The position numbers and the translations under genes are program-made. 64,000 nt of DNA from an uncultured Pelagibacteraceae bacterium (GTDB lineage Bacteria > Pseudomonadota > Alphaproteobacteria > Pelagibacterales > Pelagibacteraceae). Within the stretch, counting starts at the first letter, position 1; each line of letters begins with the position of its first letter. Below are positions 32,645 through 41,605 of the stretch, one piece after another. The notes under the pieces were generated by a model. It saw only the letters and a program-made list of their open reading frames with translations. It searched no databases and had not been told where the DNA came from. The stretch is from contig CACELK010000002.1 in NCBI GenBank assembly GCA_902560245.1, forward strand, positions 1 through 64,000, written 5' to 3'.

Positions 32645-32671
32645 TTGATTTTAAACATTTTGAGGTATAAA
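32645..32671 (+). promoter_or_regulatory. Putative promoter of rpoZ, very close to the start codon
   Basis: TTGATT at 32645-32650 and TATAAA at 32666-32671 (15-bp spacer) or TAAATA at 32668-32673 (17-bp spacer) lie just before the rpoZ ATG at 32680. Initiation would then fall within a few bases of the ATG, giving a leaderless or nearly leaderless mRNA. The -10 is embedded in the palindrome at 32662-32677. Confidence 0.45.
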
Positions 32672-32677
32672 TACCTC
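32662..32677. promoter_or_regulatory. 16-bp palindrome over the rpoZ -10 region
   Basis: GAGGTAT-AA-ATACCTC has perfect 7-bp arms and ends 2 bp before the rpoZ start codon. GAGG could serve as a Shine-Dalgarno, but it is 15 bp from the ATG, which is too far. Overlap with a likely -10 element makes a repressor site reasonable. Confidence 0.45.
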
Positions 32678-32679
32678 GC

Positions 32680-33207
32680 ATGGCAAGGGTTACTGTAGAA
32701 GACTGTATTGATAAAGTAAAAAGTCCTTACGAATTGGTATTGGTAGCAAAAGAAAGAGCGACTCAGCTTAATTCGGGTATTGAACCAACAGTTGACAGAG
32801 ATAATGATAAAAATACAGTAATATCATTAAGAGAGATTGCGGCAGAAAATGTTAAGGTGTCAGATCTAACGGAGACTGCAGTTTACAAGTTAAGAAAACA
32901 TGTAGAGCAAGTAGAGGAAAATCCCGAGGAGGATGAGGTGGTTGGTGATGATTTTGAGAATTTATATAAAGGGGAAATTTCAAAAAGCGGAACTCCAATC
33001 CTTCCTTCAAAAAGAGCTAGAAAAGTACCTGAAAAAATAAAAGTTTCCCAAGAAGATTTAGATGAACTTAAAGGATCGACTGAAACAAAAGTCGAACCCT
33101 TAGAAGAAAGCACAGATGAGAGCGACGTATCTTTAGATGAAGTTTCTGAAGCAGAAGATCAGACTTCAGACGTAAATTCAGAGGATGCTGATACTTCAAA
33201 TAATTAA
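32680..33207 (+). CDS. rpoZ: RNA polymerase omega subunit with long acidic C-terminal extension
   Basis: Residues 1-70 are a standard omega: MARVTVEDCIDKVKSPYELV, AKERATQLNSG and the downstream ENVKVSDLTETAVYKLR. Omega proteins are usually about 70-130 residues; this one is 175. The tail from about residue 80 is very acidic (NPEEDEVVGDDFENLYKGE, then SEAEDQTSDVNSEDADTSN). Omega assembles RNA polymerase around the beta-prime subunit and in proteobacteria contributes to ppGpp binding. A palindrome covers its probable promoter. Confidence 0.93.
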   Translation: MARVTVEDCIDKVKSPYELVLVAKERATQLNSGIEPTVDRDNDKNTVISLREIAAENVKVSDLTETAVYKLRKHVEQVEENPEEDEVVGDDFENLYKGEISKSGTPILPSKRARKVPEKIKVSQEDLDELKGSTETKVEPLEESTDESDVSLDEVSEAEDQTSDVNSEDADTSNN

Positions 33208-33230
33208 ACAAATAATATAAAAAGATAATC

Positions 33231-34217
33231 ATGAATAGGAAAGTTTCTGTAGCACCTATGATGGATTGTACTGATCGTCACGAAAGATATTTTTTAAGAC
33301 TGATTAGTAAAAATGTGCTTTTGTATACTGAAATGATTGTCTCAGAAGCAATTGATAGAGGGGATAAAAAAAAACTTTTATCATTTAATTTAAATGAAAA
33401 ACCAGTAGCTCTACAGTTAGGAGGTTCTTCACCCAAACTATTATCAAATGCATCTAAAATAGGCGAAGAGTTTGGTTACGATGAGATAAATTTAAACTTA
33501 GGTTGCCCTAGCAAAAAAGTACAAAAAAATAAATTTGGCGCATGTTTAATTAAGGAACCAAATTTAGTTGCAGATTGTTTAAACGAAATGCAATCTAAAA
33601 CTAGTTTACCTGTAACGGTTAAAACAAGAATTGGTTATGATAATGTTGAAGATTATGAAAATCTTTTCAATTTTATAAATCTTTTAAAATCAACAGGTGT
33701 AAAGACTTTTATAATTCATGCAAGAAAAGCCATGCTTGGTAAGTTTACTCCAAAACAAAATTTAAATATTCCTCCTTTAAAATATGAAATGGTTTATAAA
33801 TTGAAGGAAGATTTCAAAGATCTTGAAATAATTATTAATGGTGGAATTACCTCTATAGATCAAGTTAAAAATCATTTAAATAAAGTAGATGGTGTTATGA
33901 TAGGAAGATCTATTTATCATTCGCCGTATATTTTGTCTGATATTGAAAAAGAAATTTTCCAAAATAATAATATTTTAACAAGAGAGGAAATAATAAAAGA
34001 ATTAATTCCATATGTTAAAAATGAAGTTAAAAATGGTACAAGGATGAATCAAATAATGAGACATACTTTAGGATTATTTCATGGACAAACCGGTTCAAGT
34101 TATTGGAAAAGATATTTAAGCGAAAATATGTGTGTAAGAGATGCTGATGTTAAAAAAATTGATCATATAATGGATAAAATTAAATTAGCACCTCAATCAG
34201 CAGGTCAAATTGATTAG
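33231..34217 (+). CDS. dusA: tRNA-dihydrouridine(20/20a) synthase
   Basis: The 328-residue flavoprotein begins VSVAPMMDCTDRHERYFLR and has YTEMIVSEAI, then NLNLGCPSKKVQKNKFGACL with the catalytic cysteine. MMDCTDRH with an Arg-rich continuation distinguishes DusA from DusB/C. FMN phosphate binding is seen in GVMIGRSIYH. It reduces uridine 20/20a in the tRNA D-loop. The stop codon lies inside the start of the TauE/SafE gene (8 bp overlap). Confidence 0.93.
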   Translation: MNRKVSVAPMMDCTDRHERYFLRLISKNVLLYTEMIVSEAIDRGDKKKLLSFNLNEKPVALQLGGSSPKLLSNASKIGEEFGYDEINLNLGCPSKKVQKNKFGACLIKEPNLVADCLNEMQSKTSLPVTVKTRIGYDNVEDYENLFNFINLLKSTGVKTFIIHARKAMLGKFTPKQNLNIPPLKYEMVYKLKEDFKDLEIIINGGITSIDQVKNHLNKVDGVMIGRSIYHSPYILSDIEKEIFQNNNILTREEIIKELIPYVKNEVKNGTRMNQIMRHTLGLFHGQTGSSYWKRYLSENMCVRDADVKKIDHIMDKIKLAPQSAGQID

Positions 34218-35043
34218 TTCAATTATATCTAACGAATATTCTCTTTTCATTTTATTAATGATTTTAACTGCTTTTCCAGTAGGTTTTTTTGCAGGATTAT
34301 TTGGTATTGGCGGAGGTTTAATTACTGTTCCTTTCTTGTTTTTTATATTTGAAAGTTTAAATTTTGACCCTAATTATCTTATGCATTTAGCCGTTGGAAC
34401 CTCATTTTCCATAATTATACCTACCTCTGGGGTTTCTGTTTATACGCACAAAAAACATAAAGCTGTAAACTTAAATATTATTAAGAGTTATGGTTTATTT
34501 GTAATTTTAGGAGTTTTATCTGGTACTTTATTTGCTGCAGCATTAGATACAAAATCATTGTTATTATTTTTTACAATTATAGTTTATTTTTTGGGAGCTT
34601 ATCTTCTTAATCTTAAAGACAAGACAAGTAAAATAAGAGCAAATTTTAATCTATTACCTAGAATATTTTTTGGTTTTGCATCTGGCTTTATATCGGCTCC
34701 AATGGGAATTGGTGGGGCGGTTATGAATGTACCTATATTGAGATATTTTGGGTATCCAATAAACAAAGCAATTGGCAGCGCAGCTGCTATAGGATTAATA
34801 ATAGCATCATTTGGAGCAATTGGATTTTTAATCACCGGTTCATATTTAGAATCAAATCTTCCCTTAAGTATTGGTTTTATAAATATACCTGCATTTTTAA
34901 TCTTTATACCAATAACTATGTTTATGGCTAGGATTGGAGCAAATACAGTTCATAAATTAGATAAGTCTAAAATACAAAAGTTTTTTGGAATATTTTTATA
35001 TGTAGTTGGAACTATATTTTTATATAGGTATTTAGTTATTTAA
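34210..35043 (+). CDS. TauE/SafE-family membrane transporter
   Basis: The 277-residue inner-membrane protein has about eight helices. Two internally repeated half-motifs are GFFAGLFGIGGGLITVPFL and SGFISAPMGIGGAVMNVPIL, typical of the TauE/SafE (sulfite exporter/organic anion) fold. The frame begins with TTG at 34210 and the next ATG (34258) falls inside the first helix, so the TTG start is likely. It overlaps dusA by 8 bp. Substrates in this family include sulfite and other anions. Confidence 0.85.
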   Translation: MISSIISNEYSLFILLMILTAFPVGFFAGLFGIGGGLITVPFLFFIFESLNFDPNYLMHLAVGTSFSIIIPTSGVSVYTHKKHKAVNLNIIKSYGLFVILGVLSGTLFAAALDTKSLLLFFTIIVYFLGAYLLNLKDKTSKIRANFNLLPRIFFGFASGFISAPMGIGGAVMNVPILRYFGYPINKAIGSAAAIGLIIASFGAIGFLITGSYLESNLPLSIGFINIPAFLIFIPITMFMARIGANTVHKLDKSKIQKFFGIFLYVVGTIFLYRYLVI

Positions 35044-36489
35044 TTAAATTTTTTGATCATATTTACCAATTTTACCAGTTTTTTGTAGTAATTCATCAAT
35101 GAATTCAAAGATCTTTTTCTTTCTATTATCAGAAGAAGGACTTTCGGTGACAACAACTAATGAAGGTTTGTTTGAGGATGCTCTTATTAGTCCCCATGAA
35201 CCATCTTCTAATGAGAACCTAATACCATTTACAGTTAAAATATTTGAGATATTTAGACCATCTATTTTATTATTATTATCTTTCAATTCTTTAATCTTAT
35301 TAATTAATTCATTAATGACTAAATACTTTTCATCATCCTTACAAAAAGGAGCCATTGTAGGACTTTGATAAGTTTTAGGTAAAATTTCAATTAATTCGCT
35401 TAGCTTTTTATTTTGATCATCAAGAAGGTGACAGATTTGGACTGCAGAATTTATTCCATCATCAAAGCCATATCCGATTGGACTATTAAAAAAGAAATGT
35501 CCACTTTTTTCAAATCCAGCAATTGCATTTTCGTTATTAACCTTTCTTTTAATGTAAGAATGACCAGTTTTCCAATATATTGTTTGACAATTATTTTTAA
35601 TCAAAATTTCATCTTTTTCAAATAAACCGGTCGACTTAACATCTACAACAAATTTAGAACTTTTATGTTTTTCTGAAATATTTCTAGCTATTAGCAGTCC
35701 AATTTTATCTGAAAAAATTTCATTTCCATTATTATCGATTATACCCACTCGATCACCATCTCCATCGAAACCAAAACCTACATCTGCTTTATTTTCTTTT
35801 ACACATTTTGAAATTTCATGAAGCATTTTCATGTCTTCGGGATTAGGATTATATTTTGGAAAATTATAATTTAGTTCACAATCTAATTCTATAACTTCAC
35901 AACCAATTCCCCTTAAAATTTCAGGTGCAAATATTCCTGCAGTTCCGTTTCCACAAGCTGCAACAACTTTGATTTTTCTTTTTATTTTATTTTTACTTAG
36001 TTTATTAATATAGATTTTATTAAAATCTTTTATTACTTTGTATGAACCTTCTCCAGATACAAACTTTTTATTTAATACAATATCCTTAAGTTCCAACATT
36101 TCCTCCTTGCAATGAGTTAATCCTTTTTCAATACCCATTTTAATTCCTGTCCAACCGTTTTCATTATGACTTGCTGTAATCATAGCTACCGCATCTGAAT
36201 TTAATTCAAATTGAGAAAAATATATTGTTGGAGACAAACATAATCCTATATCCTCAACATGACATCCTGTAGATATTAAACCTTCAATGAAGTTTTTTTT
36301 TACCTCTTCGCTGTATGATCTATAGTCATGCCCAACAGTGACTCTTGGTGTTTTAATTTTTTTAATTATTTGTGTTCCAAAACCTTTTCCCACATCCTTG
36401 ATTCCTTCTTTATTGATACTGTCGGGATATAACCATCTTGCGTCATATTCCCTAAAACCTAGTGGATCAATTTTTACTGAATTTTCCAT
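35044..36489 (-). CDS. Phosphomannomutase/phosphoglucomutase
   Basis: From ATG at 36489 the protein has 481 residues, which fits the AlgC-type alpha-D-phosphohexomutase. An earlier in-frame start (36603) would add 38 residues of no family similarity. Signatures are VTVGHDYR, MITASHNENGWTGIKMG with the phosphoserine, FGFDGDGDRVGIID (metal-binding DGDGD), and GFEKSGHFFF (sugar-binding loop). It interconverts hexose 1- and 6-phosphates to feed GDP-mannose and dTDP/UDP-sugar pools for surface glycans. The 155-bp upstream gap is shared with nrdA. Confidence 0.9.
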   Translation of the reverse strand: MENSVKIDPLGFREYDARWLYPDSINKEGIKDVGKGFGTQIIKKIKTPRVTVGHDYRSYSEEVKKNFIEGLISTGCHVEDIGLCLSPTIYFSQFELNSDAVAMITASHNENGWTGIKMGIEKGLTHCKEEMLELKDIVLNKKFVSGEGSYKVIKDFNKIYINKLSKNKIKRKIKVVAACGNGTAGIFAPEILRGIGCEVIELDCELNYNFPKYNPNPEDMKMLHEISKCVKENKADVGFGFDGDGDRVGIIDNNGNEIFSDKIGLLIARNISEKHKSSKFVVDVKSTGLFEKDEILIKNNCQTIYWKTGHSYIKRKVNNENAIAGFEKSGHFFFNSPIGYGFDDGINSAVQICHLLDDQNKKLSELIEILPKTYQSPTMAPFCKDDEKYLVINELINKIKELKDNNNKIDGLNISNILTVNGIRFSLEDGSWGLIRASSNKPSLVVVTESPSSDNRKKKIFEFIDELLQKTGKIGKYDQKI

Positions 36490-36596
36490 GTTGATATATG
36501 TACATTTTTTTATTTTTTTTATTGATATATTTTTCATATGTTCTATAAATGTTCTATTGATTTCTAATTTATATAGTATATTAAGGAGATCTACAT

Positions 36597-36611
36597 ACAA
36601 CATCTAGTTGT
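36597..36611. promoter_or_regulatory. Inverted repeat upstream of nrdA
   Basis: ACAAC-ATCTA-GTTGT has perfect 5-bp arms and lies 33 bp before the nrdA ATG. It bears a loose resemblance to an NrdR box but does not match the usual consensus well. TATATTAAGG also occurs twice around it (36577-36586 and 36628-36637), the second copy including the nrdA Shine-Dalgarno. Confidence 0.3.
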
Positions 36612-36644
36612 TTTACTAAAAACGTTATATATTAAGGGAGCTTA

Positions 36645-38582
36645 ATGAACAATTTTTTATCTCAGGCAATTAAGAAAGCTGTCTCTGAATACAAGCCCGA
36701 ACCCATTAAGACGACTAAAGATAAAAGACCGGATTTATTCTCATTAAGCGATCAAGCTGAATTATTCCAGAATTCAAAAGGCATAACAATTAAAATTGAC
36801 CGTAGCAGGGACGATAATTTAACTGATTTTGGAAAAGCTACTTTGAGCGATAGATACCTTGGTGAAAACGAGTCGTTTCAAGATTTGTTTGCAAGAGTCG
36901 CAAGTCATTATGCAGATGATAACTTACATGCTCAAAGAGTTTATAACTATATAAGTGATTTATGGTTCATGCCTGCAACACCAGTTCTTTCAAACGGTGG
37001 AACCAAAAGAGGATTACCTATTTCATGTTTTTTAAACGAAGCAGGGGATAGTCTAAATGGCATATTAGATTTATGGAGTGAGAATGTTTGGTTAGCTGCA
37101 AGAGGCGGAGGTATTGGAAGTTATTGGGGCAATTTAAGATCTATAGGAGAAAAAATTGGTAGAGTTGGAAAAACGTCCGGGATAATTCCATTTATAAAAG
37201 TAATGGACTCTCTTACAATGGCAATTAGCCAAGGATCATTAAGAAGAGGATCGGCAGCATGTTATTTGCCAATTGATCATCCTGAAATAGAAGAATTTAT
37301 TGAAATGAGACGTCCAACTGGAGGAGATCCAAATAGAAAAGCATTAAATTTACACCACGGTGTTTTAGTATCTGATGCTTTCATGAGAGCAGTTGAAACT
37401 GATGAGCAGTGGGCACTAAAAAGCCCTAAAGATGGATCAACACAATCAACTCTATCAGCAAGAAATCTTTGGATTAGATTACTTACAGCAAGAGTTGAAA
37501 CTGGAGAGCCATATATAATTTATATTGATACTGTTAATAGACAAATACCACAGCATCATAAATTGGCTGGTTTGAATGTTAAAACCTCAAATCTTTGCAG
37601 CGAAATTACACTTCCAACAGGATTAGACAGAGATGGCAAAGAAAGAACTGCCGTTTGTTGTTTGTCATCACTTAACATTGAAAAGTATGACGAATGGAAA
37701 GATGATAAAAACTTTATAAAAGACGTGATGAGATTTTTAGATAATGTATTAGAAGATTTTATTCATAAAGCACCGGATGAATTTCAAGACGCAAAATACT
37801 CAGCTGGTCGTGAGCGTAGTGTTGGTTTAGGTGTTATGGGTCTTCATTCATTCTTTCAACAGAAAATGATTCCATTAGAATCCGTAATGAGCAAAGTCTG
37901 GAATAAAAAAATATTTGAAAAAATCCAAAAAGAAGTAGATCAAGCCTCAAAAGACTTAGCCGAAGAAAGAGGCGCATGTCCTGATGCTGAAGAGTATGGT
38001 TTCAAAGAGAGATTTTCTAATAAAACTGCAATAGCTCCAACGGCATCAATTTCAATAATTTGTGGTGGCACATCTCCGGGTGTTGAGCCAATAGCAGCGA
38101 ACAGCTACACGCACAAGACTTTATCAGGATCTTTTAATGTGAGAAATAAATATCTTAGAAAATTACTTGCAAAATATAATCGAGATGACGATGAAACTTG
38201 GTCAAGTATTACTACAAATCAAGGTTCAGTTTCTCATTTAGATTTTTTGACTCAACAAGAAAAAGATGTGTTTAAAACTGCATTTGAACTTGATCAAAAA
38301 TGGATAGTTGAATTAGGGGCGGATCGAACACCTCATATTTCTCAAGCCCAATCTATTAATATATTTTTACCTGCTGATGTTCATAAAAAAGAGCTTCACC
38401 AAATCCATTTCCAAGCATGGAAAAAAGGATTAAAAAGTTTGTATTACTGCAGGTCTAAATCAATCCAACGAGCTGAAAATGTTAATGATGCTAAATCAAC
38501 TGACATCACAGCAAACGTTTATAAATCAACCAAAAAACAAGACGAACAACCAGAATACGAGGAGTGCTTATCATGTCAGTAA
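36645..38582 (+). CDS. nrdA: Ribonucleoside-diphosphate reductase alpha subunit (class I)
   Basis: The 645-residue catalytic subunit has the paired active-site cysteine motifs: LPISCFLNEAGDS, TSNLCSEITLPTG (thiyl-radical cysteine and flanking N/E), AVCCLSSLNIEK, and a C-terminal ECLSC redox pair. It lacks the N-terminal ATP-cone that gives overall-activity dATP control in longer NrdA proteins (about 750 residues), starting instead with a short helical leader. A Shine-Dalgarno (AAGGGAG) precedes the ATG. nrdB overlaps its last 10 bp. Together they reduce NDPs to dNDPs for DNA synthesis. Confidence 0.93.
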   Translation: MNNFLSQAIKKAVSEYKPEPIKTTKDKRPDLFSLSDQAELFQNSKGITIKIDRSRDDNLTDFGKATLSDRYLGENESFQDLFARVASHYADDNLHAQRVYNYISDLWFMPATPVLSNGGTKRGLPISCFLNEAGDSLNGILDLWSENVWLAARGGGIGSYWGNLRSIGEKIGRVGKTSGIIPFIKVMDSLTMAISQGSLRRGSAACYLPIDHPEIEEFIEMRRPTGGDPNRKALNLHHGVLVSDAFMRAVETDEQWALKSPKDGSTQSTLSARNLWIRLLTARVETGEPYIIYIDTVNRQIPQHHKLAGLNVKTSNLCSEITLPTGLDRDGKERTAVCCLSSLNIEKYDEWKDDKNFIKDVMRFLDNVLEDFIHKAPDEFQDAKYSAGRERSVGLGVMGLHSFFQQKMIPLESVMSKVWNKKIFEKIQKEVDQASKDLAEERGACPDAEEYGFKERFSNKTAIAPTASISIICGGTSPGVEPIAANSYTHKTLSGSFNVRNKYLRKLLAKYNRDDDETWSSITTNQGSVSHLDFLTQQEKDVFKTAFELDQKWIVELGADRTPHISQAQSINIFLPADVHKKELHQIHFQAWKKGLKSLYYCRSKSIQRAENVNDAKSTDITANVYKSTKKQDEQPEYEECLSCQ

Positions 38583-39580
38583 TTAAAGAAATAAAAAAAG
38601 AAATAATTAAACCAAAAAAAATGGGGTTATTAGTTGAAAATCCTGTTTATAAACCATTCAGATATCCATGGTGCTACGATGCTTGGTTAACTCAACAAAG
38701 AATTCATTGGTTGCCAGAAGAGGTGCCTTTAGGTGACGACGTAAGAGATTGGCAAAAAAATCTCTCACAATCAGAGAAAAATTTATTAACACAGATTTTC
38801 AGATTTTTTACTCAAGCAGATGTCGAAGTAAATAATTGTTATTTAAGACACTATACAACCGTATTTAAACCTACTGAAGTTCTAATGATGATGACAGCAT
38901 TTGCGGCAATGGAAACAGTTCACATAGCTGCATATTCTCATCTACTCGATACTATCGGAATGCCAGAGTCTGAGTATTCTGCATTTATGAAATACAAAGA
39001 AATGAAAGATAAATACGATTACATGCAAAACTTTAATGTTAATTCAAAAGAAGATATTGCAAAAACAGTTGCCGTATTTAGTGCTTTTACTGAAGGTTTA
39101 CAATTGTTTGCGAGTTTTGCTATTTTATTAAACTTTCCAAGATTTAACAAAATGAAAGGCATGGGCCAGATTGTAACTTGGTCAGTAAGAGATGAAACTT
39201 TGCACTGCAATTCTATGATTAGAATATTCAAAGAATTTATTAAAGAGAATCCTGAAGTGTGGACGCCAAAATTAAAAAAAGAACTTTATGAAGCTTGCAG
39301 AACAATTATTGAGCACGAAGATGCTTTTATTGATTTAGCTTTTGAAATGGGTCCAATGCAAGGCTTAACTGCTCAAGAGGTAAAAGATTATATAAGATTT
39401 ATAGGCAATAGAAGACTTACGCAATTAGGATTAGAACCTATTTATAATGTAGATAAAAATCCTCTTACTTGGTTGGATACAATGCTTAATGCTGTTGAGC
39501 ATATGAACTTTTTCGAAGGAAGAGCTACAGAATATTCAAAAGCATCTACACAAGGAAATTGGACAGAAGCTTTTAGTTAA
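38573..39580 (+). CDS. nrdB: Ribonucleoside-diphosphate reductase beta subunit (class I)
   Basis: ATG at 38573 with an AGGAG site (38559-38564) is preferred to the GTG at 38564, giving 335 residues. The di-iron ligands are visible as AMETVHIAAY (E-x-x-H with the tyrosyl-radical Tyr four residues after His), FTEGLQLF (third acidic ligand) and VRDETLHCNSM (E-x-x-H). The first acidic ligand is probably the D of TQADVEVNN. Retention of the radical tyrosine points to a classical tyrosyl-radical enzyme rather than the Phe- or DOPA-type variants. Confidence 0.92.
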   Translation: MSVIKEIKKEIIKPKKMGLLVENPVYKPFRYPWCYDAWLTQQRIHWLPEEVPLGDDVRDWQKNLSQSEKNLLTQIFRFFTQADVEVNNCYLRHYTTVFKPTEVLMMMTAFAAMETVHIAAYSHLLDTIGMPESEYSAFMKYKEMKDKYDYMQNFNVNSKEDIAKTVAVFSAFTEGLQLFASFAILLNFPRFNKMKGMGQIVTWSVRDETLHCNSMIRIFKEFIKENPEVWTPKLKKELYEACRTIIEHEDAFIDLAFEMGPMQGLTAQEVKDYIRFIGNRRLTQLGLEPIYNVDKNPLTWLDTMLNAVEHMNFFEGRATEYSKASTQGNWTEAFS

Positions 39581-39587
39581 TATTTTT

Positions 39588-40712
39588 TTATCTTTGATTT
39601 AATTGAACAACTTTTCGGTACTTACTACCTTTATAACTTGCAAGAGGTCTTATTAACTTATTTGCGGCGTGTTGTTCCATTATGTGAGCTGACCAACCAG
39701 TAATTCTTGACATTACAAAAATTGGAGTAAAAAAATCAGTATCAAAACCCATTAAATGGTAAGTTGGTCCAGTAGGGTAATCAACATTTGGATGGATGTT
39801 TTTACGATCAATCATAACTTTTTCAACAATATCGTAAATTTTCTCAAATTTTTTATCTTTTTTAATCCTAGCAACTTTACCAAAATATTCTCTCATTGTT
39901 GGAACTCTTGAATCGCCACTTTTATAAACTCTATGACCAAAACCCATAACTACTTCTTTATTATCCAGAGCGCTATTTATCCATTTTAGAGCATTTTCAG
40001 GTTTTTTTATCTTTTTCATCATATGCATTACTTCTTCATTAGCGCCTCCGTGCAGAGGTCCTTTTAAACTAGCAATAGCACCAGTAATCGCTCCATGAAT
40101 ATCAGATAAACTACTTGTAATGGTCCTAGCGGTAAATGTTGAAACATTAAAACTATGTTCCGCATATAAAATTAAAGAAACATCAAAAGCTTTAACGATT
40201 TCTTTATTAGGAACCTTTCCAAAACACATATGAAAAAAATTCTCTGACATTGAATATTTCTTTTTTGGAGGAATTATTTTTTTTCCTTTTCTTGCTCTAT
40301 AAAATGCAGCTAGTGCAACAGGAGTTTTTGCAAAAATTCTCATTGCTTTTCTCATGTTAGCTTTAGGAGAATTATCTCTAGTTTCTTTATCTTCTAGACC
40401 CATAATACTAACTGCTGTTCTCGCAACATCCATTGGATGTGCTTTCTTTGGGATTTTTTTTATGTCAGCAAGTAGAGTATTTGATAATTTTCTTTCTTTT
40501 CTTTCCTGTGTTTCGAAATTTTTTAATTGTTTTTTATTAGGGAGTTCCCCGTTTAAAATTAAATATGCAACTTCTTCAAATTTACATTTTGAACATAAAT
40601 CTTGTGCCGCATACCCTCTATAAGTAAGTGAATTTATTTCGGGCATTACTTTTGAAACCTCAGTTTCATCAACAACTATGCCAAGTAAGCCTTTTTTAAT
40701 TTCATCACTCAT
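39588..40712 (-). CDS. prpC: 2-methylcitrate synthase
   Basis: The 374-residue citrate-synthase-family protein has GPLHGGANEEVMHM, MGFGHRVYKSGDSR with the active-site His/Arg, and RITGWSAHIMEQ near the end. Short length and position in prpD-prpB-prpC point to 2-methylcitrate synthase, which condenses propionyl-CoA with oxaloacetate, rather than a housekeeping citrate synthase (about 430 residues in relatives). The start overlaps prpB by 4 bp. Activity with acetyl-CoA cannot be excluded from sequence. Confidence 0.88.
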   Translation of the reverse strand: MSDEIKKGLLGIVVDETEVSKVMPEINSLTYRGYAAQDLCSKCKFEEVAYLILNGELPNKKQLKNFETQERKERKLSNTLLADIKKIPKKAHPMDVARTAVSIMGLEDKETRDNSPKANMRKAMRIFAKTPVALAAFYRARKGKKIIPPKKKYSMSENFFHMCFGKVPNKEIVKAFDVSLILYAEHSFNVSTFTARTITSSLSDIHGAITGAIASLKGPLHGGANEEVMHMMKKIKKPENALKWINSALDNKEVVMGFGHRVYKSGDSRVPTMREYFGKVARIKKDKKFEKIYDIVEKVMIDRKNIHPNVDYPTGPTYHLMGFDTDFFTPIFVMSRITGWSAHIMEQHAANKLIRPLASYKGSKYRKVVQLNQR

Positions 40713-41605
40713 TCATGCCCCTCTGAACTAAAATTATAAATCTTTTCGTCCAAACTATTGTATTTTTCGTAGTCAACAAGTTCATATAAACGTTTTCTAG
40801 TTTGCATTTTATCGATAATATTGTTCTGATGTCCATTTGTATAAATGTCTCTTAATCCATCTTCAACATTTTTCATTGCCAGTCTCTGAGTTGTAACTGG
40901 ATAAATAACAATATTATATCCAAAATTCTCTAATTCCTTATAATTGAATAGCTTTGACTTTCCAAACTCAGTCATATTTGCCAATAAGAAACAAGATAAT
41001 TCCTTCCTGACCTTCTCAAAATCCTTTTCATTATGTAAAGCTTCAGGAAAGATTATCTCAGCTCCAGCATCAATATATGCTTTACATCTTTCAATCATTT
41101 TATCTATTCCCTCAACACTCTTTGCATCTGATCTTGCAATTATTTTAAAATTATCATCTTTTTTTGCAGAAACACATTCATTAATTTTCTTAACCATAGC
41201 TTCAGTACTTATTAACTCTTTGTTATCTAAATGCCCGCATCTTTTTCTTTCAATTTGATCCTCTATATGAACAGATGCGACTCCAAATTCTTCAAAAGTT
41301 TCTATAGTTTCTTTGCATGATTTGAAACCAGTATCTATATCTACAATCGTTGGAAGATTTGTAACTCTTGAGATTAAGTAAGATCGAGTACTAACATCTT
41401 GCAAAGTTGTTAATCCTATATCGGGAAATCCAAGATCGTTTGCCATTACTGCGCCTGAAACATAAACTGCATCATAACCAATTTCCTCAATTAGTTTTGC
41501 TGTAAGAGGGTTGTAAGCACCAGGAACTCTTAAAATTTTATTTGATTTTAATTTATTAACAAAATCTAATCTTTTTTGACTTGGTTCTTTTTCAACAAAA
41601 TGCAT
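40709..41605 (-). CDS. prpB: 2-methylisocitrate lyase
   Basis: The 298-residue PEP-mutase/isocitrate-lyase-family protein has YVSGAVMANDLGFPDIGL, a DIDTGF metal-binding segment and VHIEDQIERKRCGH with the catalytic cysteine of the K-x-C-G-H motif. In PrpB this motif reads KRCGH as here, while isocitrate lyase AceA has KKCGH in a much longer protein. It splits 2-methylisocitrate to succinate and pyruvate. Its ends overlap prpD by 1 bp and prpC by 4 bp, so the operon is tightly coupled. Confidence 0.92.
   Translation of the reverse strand: MHFVEKEPSQKRLDFVNKLKSNKILRVPGAYNPLTAKLIEEIGYDAVYVSGAVMANDLGFPDIGLTTLQDVSTRSYLISRVTNLPTIVDIDTGFKSCKETIETFEEFGVASVHIEDQIERKRCGHLDNKELISTEAMVKKINECVSAKKDDNFKIIARSDAKSVEGIDKMIERCKAYIDAGAEIIFPEALHNEKDFEKVRKELSCFLLANMTEFGKSKLFNYKELENFGYNIVIYPVTTQRLAMKNVEDGLRDIYTNGHQNNIIDKMQTRKRLYELVDYEKYNSLDEKIYNFSSEGHE

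Noticed and set aside
36577-36590. An alternative upstream start region for nrdA (AAGGAG without a start codon)
   Set aside because: No ATG, GTG or TTG follows at proper spacing in frame, and the ATG at 36645 has its own Shine-Dalgarno.
39588-40712. Housekeeping citrate synthase gltA
   Set aside because: Operon position with prpB and prpD and the short length favour 2-methylcitrate synthase.
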